From Bacteroidales bacterium (GTDB lineage Bacteria > Bacteroidota > Bacteroidia > Bacteroidales > JAGOPY01), in the NCBI GenBank assembly GCA_017991835.1, contig JAGOPY010000010.1:1-64000 (forward strand): a stretch of DNA of 64,000 nt, written 5' to 3'. Numbering within the stretch: the stretch's first letter is position 1; each line of letters opens with the position of its first letter. Shown here piece by piece: positions 62,217 through 64,000 of this stretch. Both the position numbers and the translations under genes were made by a program. The notes under the pieces are model-generated. The model had not been told where the DNA came from. It did no database searches and saw only the letters and a list, made by a program, of their open reading frames with translations.

Positions 62217-63092
62217 ATGCCAATTGACAGACGAAATTTTTTCAAGGTACTGGGGGTTACAGGCGTAGCGCTGGCCACCGGGAAAAAATTAAACGCCGCC
62301 ACAACAGAGGCAGCAAAAGATGCGCCGCCGGAAGAATTCATGGGGGTGCTTTACGATGCCAGCCGCTGTGTCGGATGCCAGAGCTGCGAGTATGCCTGTG
62401 CGGCGGCGCACAACCTTCCTGAGCCCGCCGATTCGCCGGAAGCGGGGATCATCCGCAAGGCGAGCGAAACACAGCAGAATGTGATCAATTTGTACAACAC
62501 GTCGAAAGGGGAGGTTTACGTCAAGCAGCAGTGCATGCATTGCAACTCGCCTGCCTGTGCTTCGGCCTGCCTGACGAATGCCATGCATAAAAACCATACC
62601 GGGCCGGTGATCTGGCGGGGCAATAAATGCATGGGGTGCCGTTATTGCATGGTTTCCTGCCCGTTTGATATTCCTAAATTCGAATATCACAGCCCCAATC
62701 CGGAAATCAGGAAATGCGACATGTGCTTTGACCGGCTTAAGGAAGGCCTTATGCCCGCCTGTGTTACCGAATGCCCGGCCGAAGCCCTGATGTTCGGAAC
62801 ACGGAGAGAGATGATCAAAGAGGCCAGGAGGAGGATCCACGACAATCCCGATGTTTACCACGATCACATTTACGGAGAGCATGAAGCAGGCGGCACAGGA
62901 TTCCTCTACCTTTCTCCCGTCCCTTTTGAAGAACTTGGATTCAATACCTCCATCCAGAACTCCTCCTATCCCGAATTATCCAAAGGGTTCCTCTACAGCG
63001 TCCCCACCATTTTCGTTCTCTGGCCGGCCATTTTGCTTGGAATAAGAGAAGCTACAAAAGATAAACCTTTAAATGAAGAGAGCCATGATTAA
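62217..63092 (+). CDS. HybA-like 4Fe-4S ferredoxin subunit, membrane-anchored
   Basis: 291 residues. A Tat-type start (DRRNFFKVLGVTGVALATG) sends the folded protein to the periplasm. Four clusters are supported by CVGCQSCEYAC, CMHCNSPACASAC, CMGCRYCMVSC and CDMCFDR...CVTEC. A C-terminal helix (SVPTIFVLWPAILLGI) anchors it. HybA-type subunits pass electrons between a periplasmic oxidoreductase (such as a NiFe hydrogenase) and the quinone-binding partner. It starts 43 bp after the fusion gene and overlaps the next gene. Confidence 0.92.
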   Translation: MPIDRRNFFKVLGVTGVALATGKKLNAATTEAAKDAPPEEFMGVLYDASRCVGCQSCEYACAAAHNLPEPADSPEAGIIRKASETQQNVINLYNTSKGEVYVKQQCMHCNSPACASACLTNAMHKNHTGPVIWRGNKCMGCRYCMVSCPFDIPKFEYHSPNPEIRKCDMCFDRLKEGLMPACVTECPAEALMFGTRREMIKEARRRIHDNPDVYHDHIYGEHEAGGTGFLYLSPVPFEELGFNTSIQNSSYPELSKGFLYSVPTIFVLWPAILLGIREATKDKPLNEESHD

Positions 63093-64000
63093 AGGCGAAT
63101 ATACTTTGGAAGCCGACCGGCAAAAAGAGGGTTTCTGGAAATTTATCCTGAAAGAGATGAAACCCAGGGGTAAGATTTTCACCCCATTCAATATTATTTC
63201 ACTTCCGATCATGCTGACCGGATTGGTGCTTATCGTCATCCGGTTCTGGAAAGGGATCGGATCGGTAACGAACCTGACGCAGGAGGTCCCGTGGGGGCTC
63301 TGGATCGGGTTTGATGTGGTCACGGGCGTGGCTTTTGCAGGTGGCGCCTACGTACTGACCTTCATGGTCTACATCCTGAACATGAAGAAATACCATTCAA
63401 TCGTAAGGGTAACCGTTTTAAACGGATTCCTGGCTTACGTATTTTATGCCGGCGCATTGCTGCTGGATCTCGGAAGGCCCTGGAACGTGATCAATCCGAT
63501 CATCGGTAACGACTTCGGGTACAGTTCGGTATTGTTCCTGGTCGCCTGGCATTTCCTGCTTTACATGCTTGCACAACTGATCGAGTTTTCGCCTGCCATA
63601 GCCGAATGGCTGGGGGCCAGGCGGGCACATAGGATCCTTTCGGGGATGACTATTGCGGCCGTCATTTTCGGTATTACCCTGTCGACGTTGCACCAGTCGG
63701 GTCTCGGTGCGCTTTACCTCATGGCGAAAGAAAAGATCCACCCGCTTTGGTACAACGAATTCATCCCGATCATGTTTTTTGTCAGCAGCATCTTTGCGGG
63801 ATTGTCGCTGGTCATTTTTGAGGGATCCATCAGTCATAAGGTATTCTTTCACCAGATCAGTGAGCCGAACCGTAAAGCCCATCACGGCATTGTGATCGGG
63901 TTGTCGAAGATATGCGCAGTGGCAATGTTTGCATATTTCTTCCTGCAGATCCTGATATTTGTGCACGGGCAGCGGTGGGAATACCTTGGAACCCCCATGG
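63085..64000 (+). CDS. HybB/NrfD-like integral membrane subunit (cut by window end)
   Basis: 305 codons to the window edge without a stop. Start at the ATG 63085 (another in frame at 63073); both overlap the end of the hybA-like gene, so translation is coupled. The protein has about eight membrane helices so far, with IPLPIM-like start ISLPIMLTGLVLIVIRFW and conserved loops EVPWGLWIGFDVVTGVAFAGGAY, LDLGRPWNVINPI and GITLSTLHQSGLGALYL, as in HybB/NrfD quinone-reactive subunits. The catalytic subunit of the complex, perhaps a hydrogenase, is expected beyond the window. Confidence 0.93.
   Translation, partial: MIKGEYTLEADRQKEGFWKFILKEMKPRGKIFTPFNIISLPIMLTGLVLIVIRFWKGIGSVTNLTQEVPWGLWIGFDVVTGVAFAGGAYVLTFMVYILNMKKYHSIVRVTVLNGFLAYVFYAGALLLDLGRPWNVINPIIGNDFGYSSVLFLVAWHFLLYMLAQLIEFSPAIAEWLGARRAHRILSGMTIAAVIFGITLSTLHQSGLGALYLMAKEKIHPLWYNEFIPIMFFVSSIFAGLSLVIFEGSISHKVFFHQISEPNRKAHHGIVIGLSKICAVAMFAYFFLQILIFVHGQRWEYLGTPM

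Overview
The window looks like a chromosomal piece of an uncultured, probably anaerobic Bacteroidota (Bacteroidales-like) bacterium. The signs are several type IX secretion (T9SS) C-terminal sorting domains, C25 and C10 peptidases, a UMF1 transporter, LytS/LytTR two-component pairs, DUF1573 and DUF6249 proteins and very few Shine-Dalgarno-like starts. There are two intact tRNAs (Gln-CTG, Ala-GGC), one truncated tRNA copy, no rRNA and no CRISPR array.

Layout. 0-1 kb: end of a T9SS protein, an IS21 istA fragment and frameshifted sorting-domain debris. 1-12 kb: porin-like barrel, sodium:solute symporter, gingipain-like peptidase, UMF1 transporter, and a minus-strand operon of two secreted beta-propellers around a small exported protein (one propeller gene has an in-frame amber stop). 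12-13 kb: a GxxExxY nuclease-like gene framed by mirrored arrays of a heptamer. 13-27 kb: xseAB, a LiaF-like protein, three two-component pairs, a secreted protein with a recent internal duplication, a TylF-like methyltransferase and a DUF1573 protein. 27.9-36.6 kb: a compact divergent acyl-carrier-protein locus. 36-48 kb: lipoprotein, tRNA-Gln, giant beta-helix T9SS protein, glnS, ECF sigma factor with its membrane partner, thpR, M28 peptidase, tRNA-Ala. 48-56 kb: an accessory, locally AT-rich stretch with two AAA ATPases, a Fic protein, decayed genes and long non-coding gaps full of repeats. 56-60 kb: lipoprotein, EcsC-like protein, C10 peptidase. 60.5-64 kb: start of a respiratory operon (binding-protein/GcvH fusion, HybA-like ferredoxin, HybB/NrfD-like quinone protein) that runs off the end.

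The best candidate for an undescribed pathway is the acyl-carrier locus. It holds KAS II, ACP, a complete AcpS, a malonyl-transferase-like protein and a convergent radical SAM protein on one side. On the other side are a hotdog thioesterase, two crotonases, a degenerate AcpS-like protein, a KAS III-like protein with altered catalytic positions, and a 3-hydroxyacyl-CoA dehydrogenase. No enoyl reductase is visible, so an unsaturated or branched acyl product is a reasonable but unproven inference.

The second theme is repeats. Arrays of 7-8 bp motifs sit in many gaps, often directly on a stop codon. At least three are inverted arrays with regular phasing: around the GxxExxY gene, at 44.4 kb with only 13 bp at the centre, and at 50.2 kb. 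Two dispersed repeat families (about 37 bp and about 110 bp) recur at three places each.
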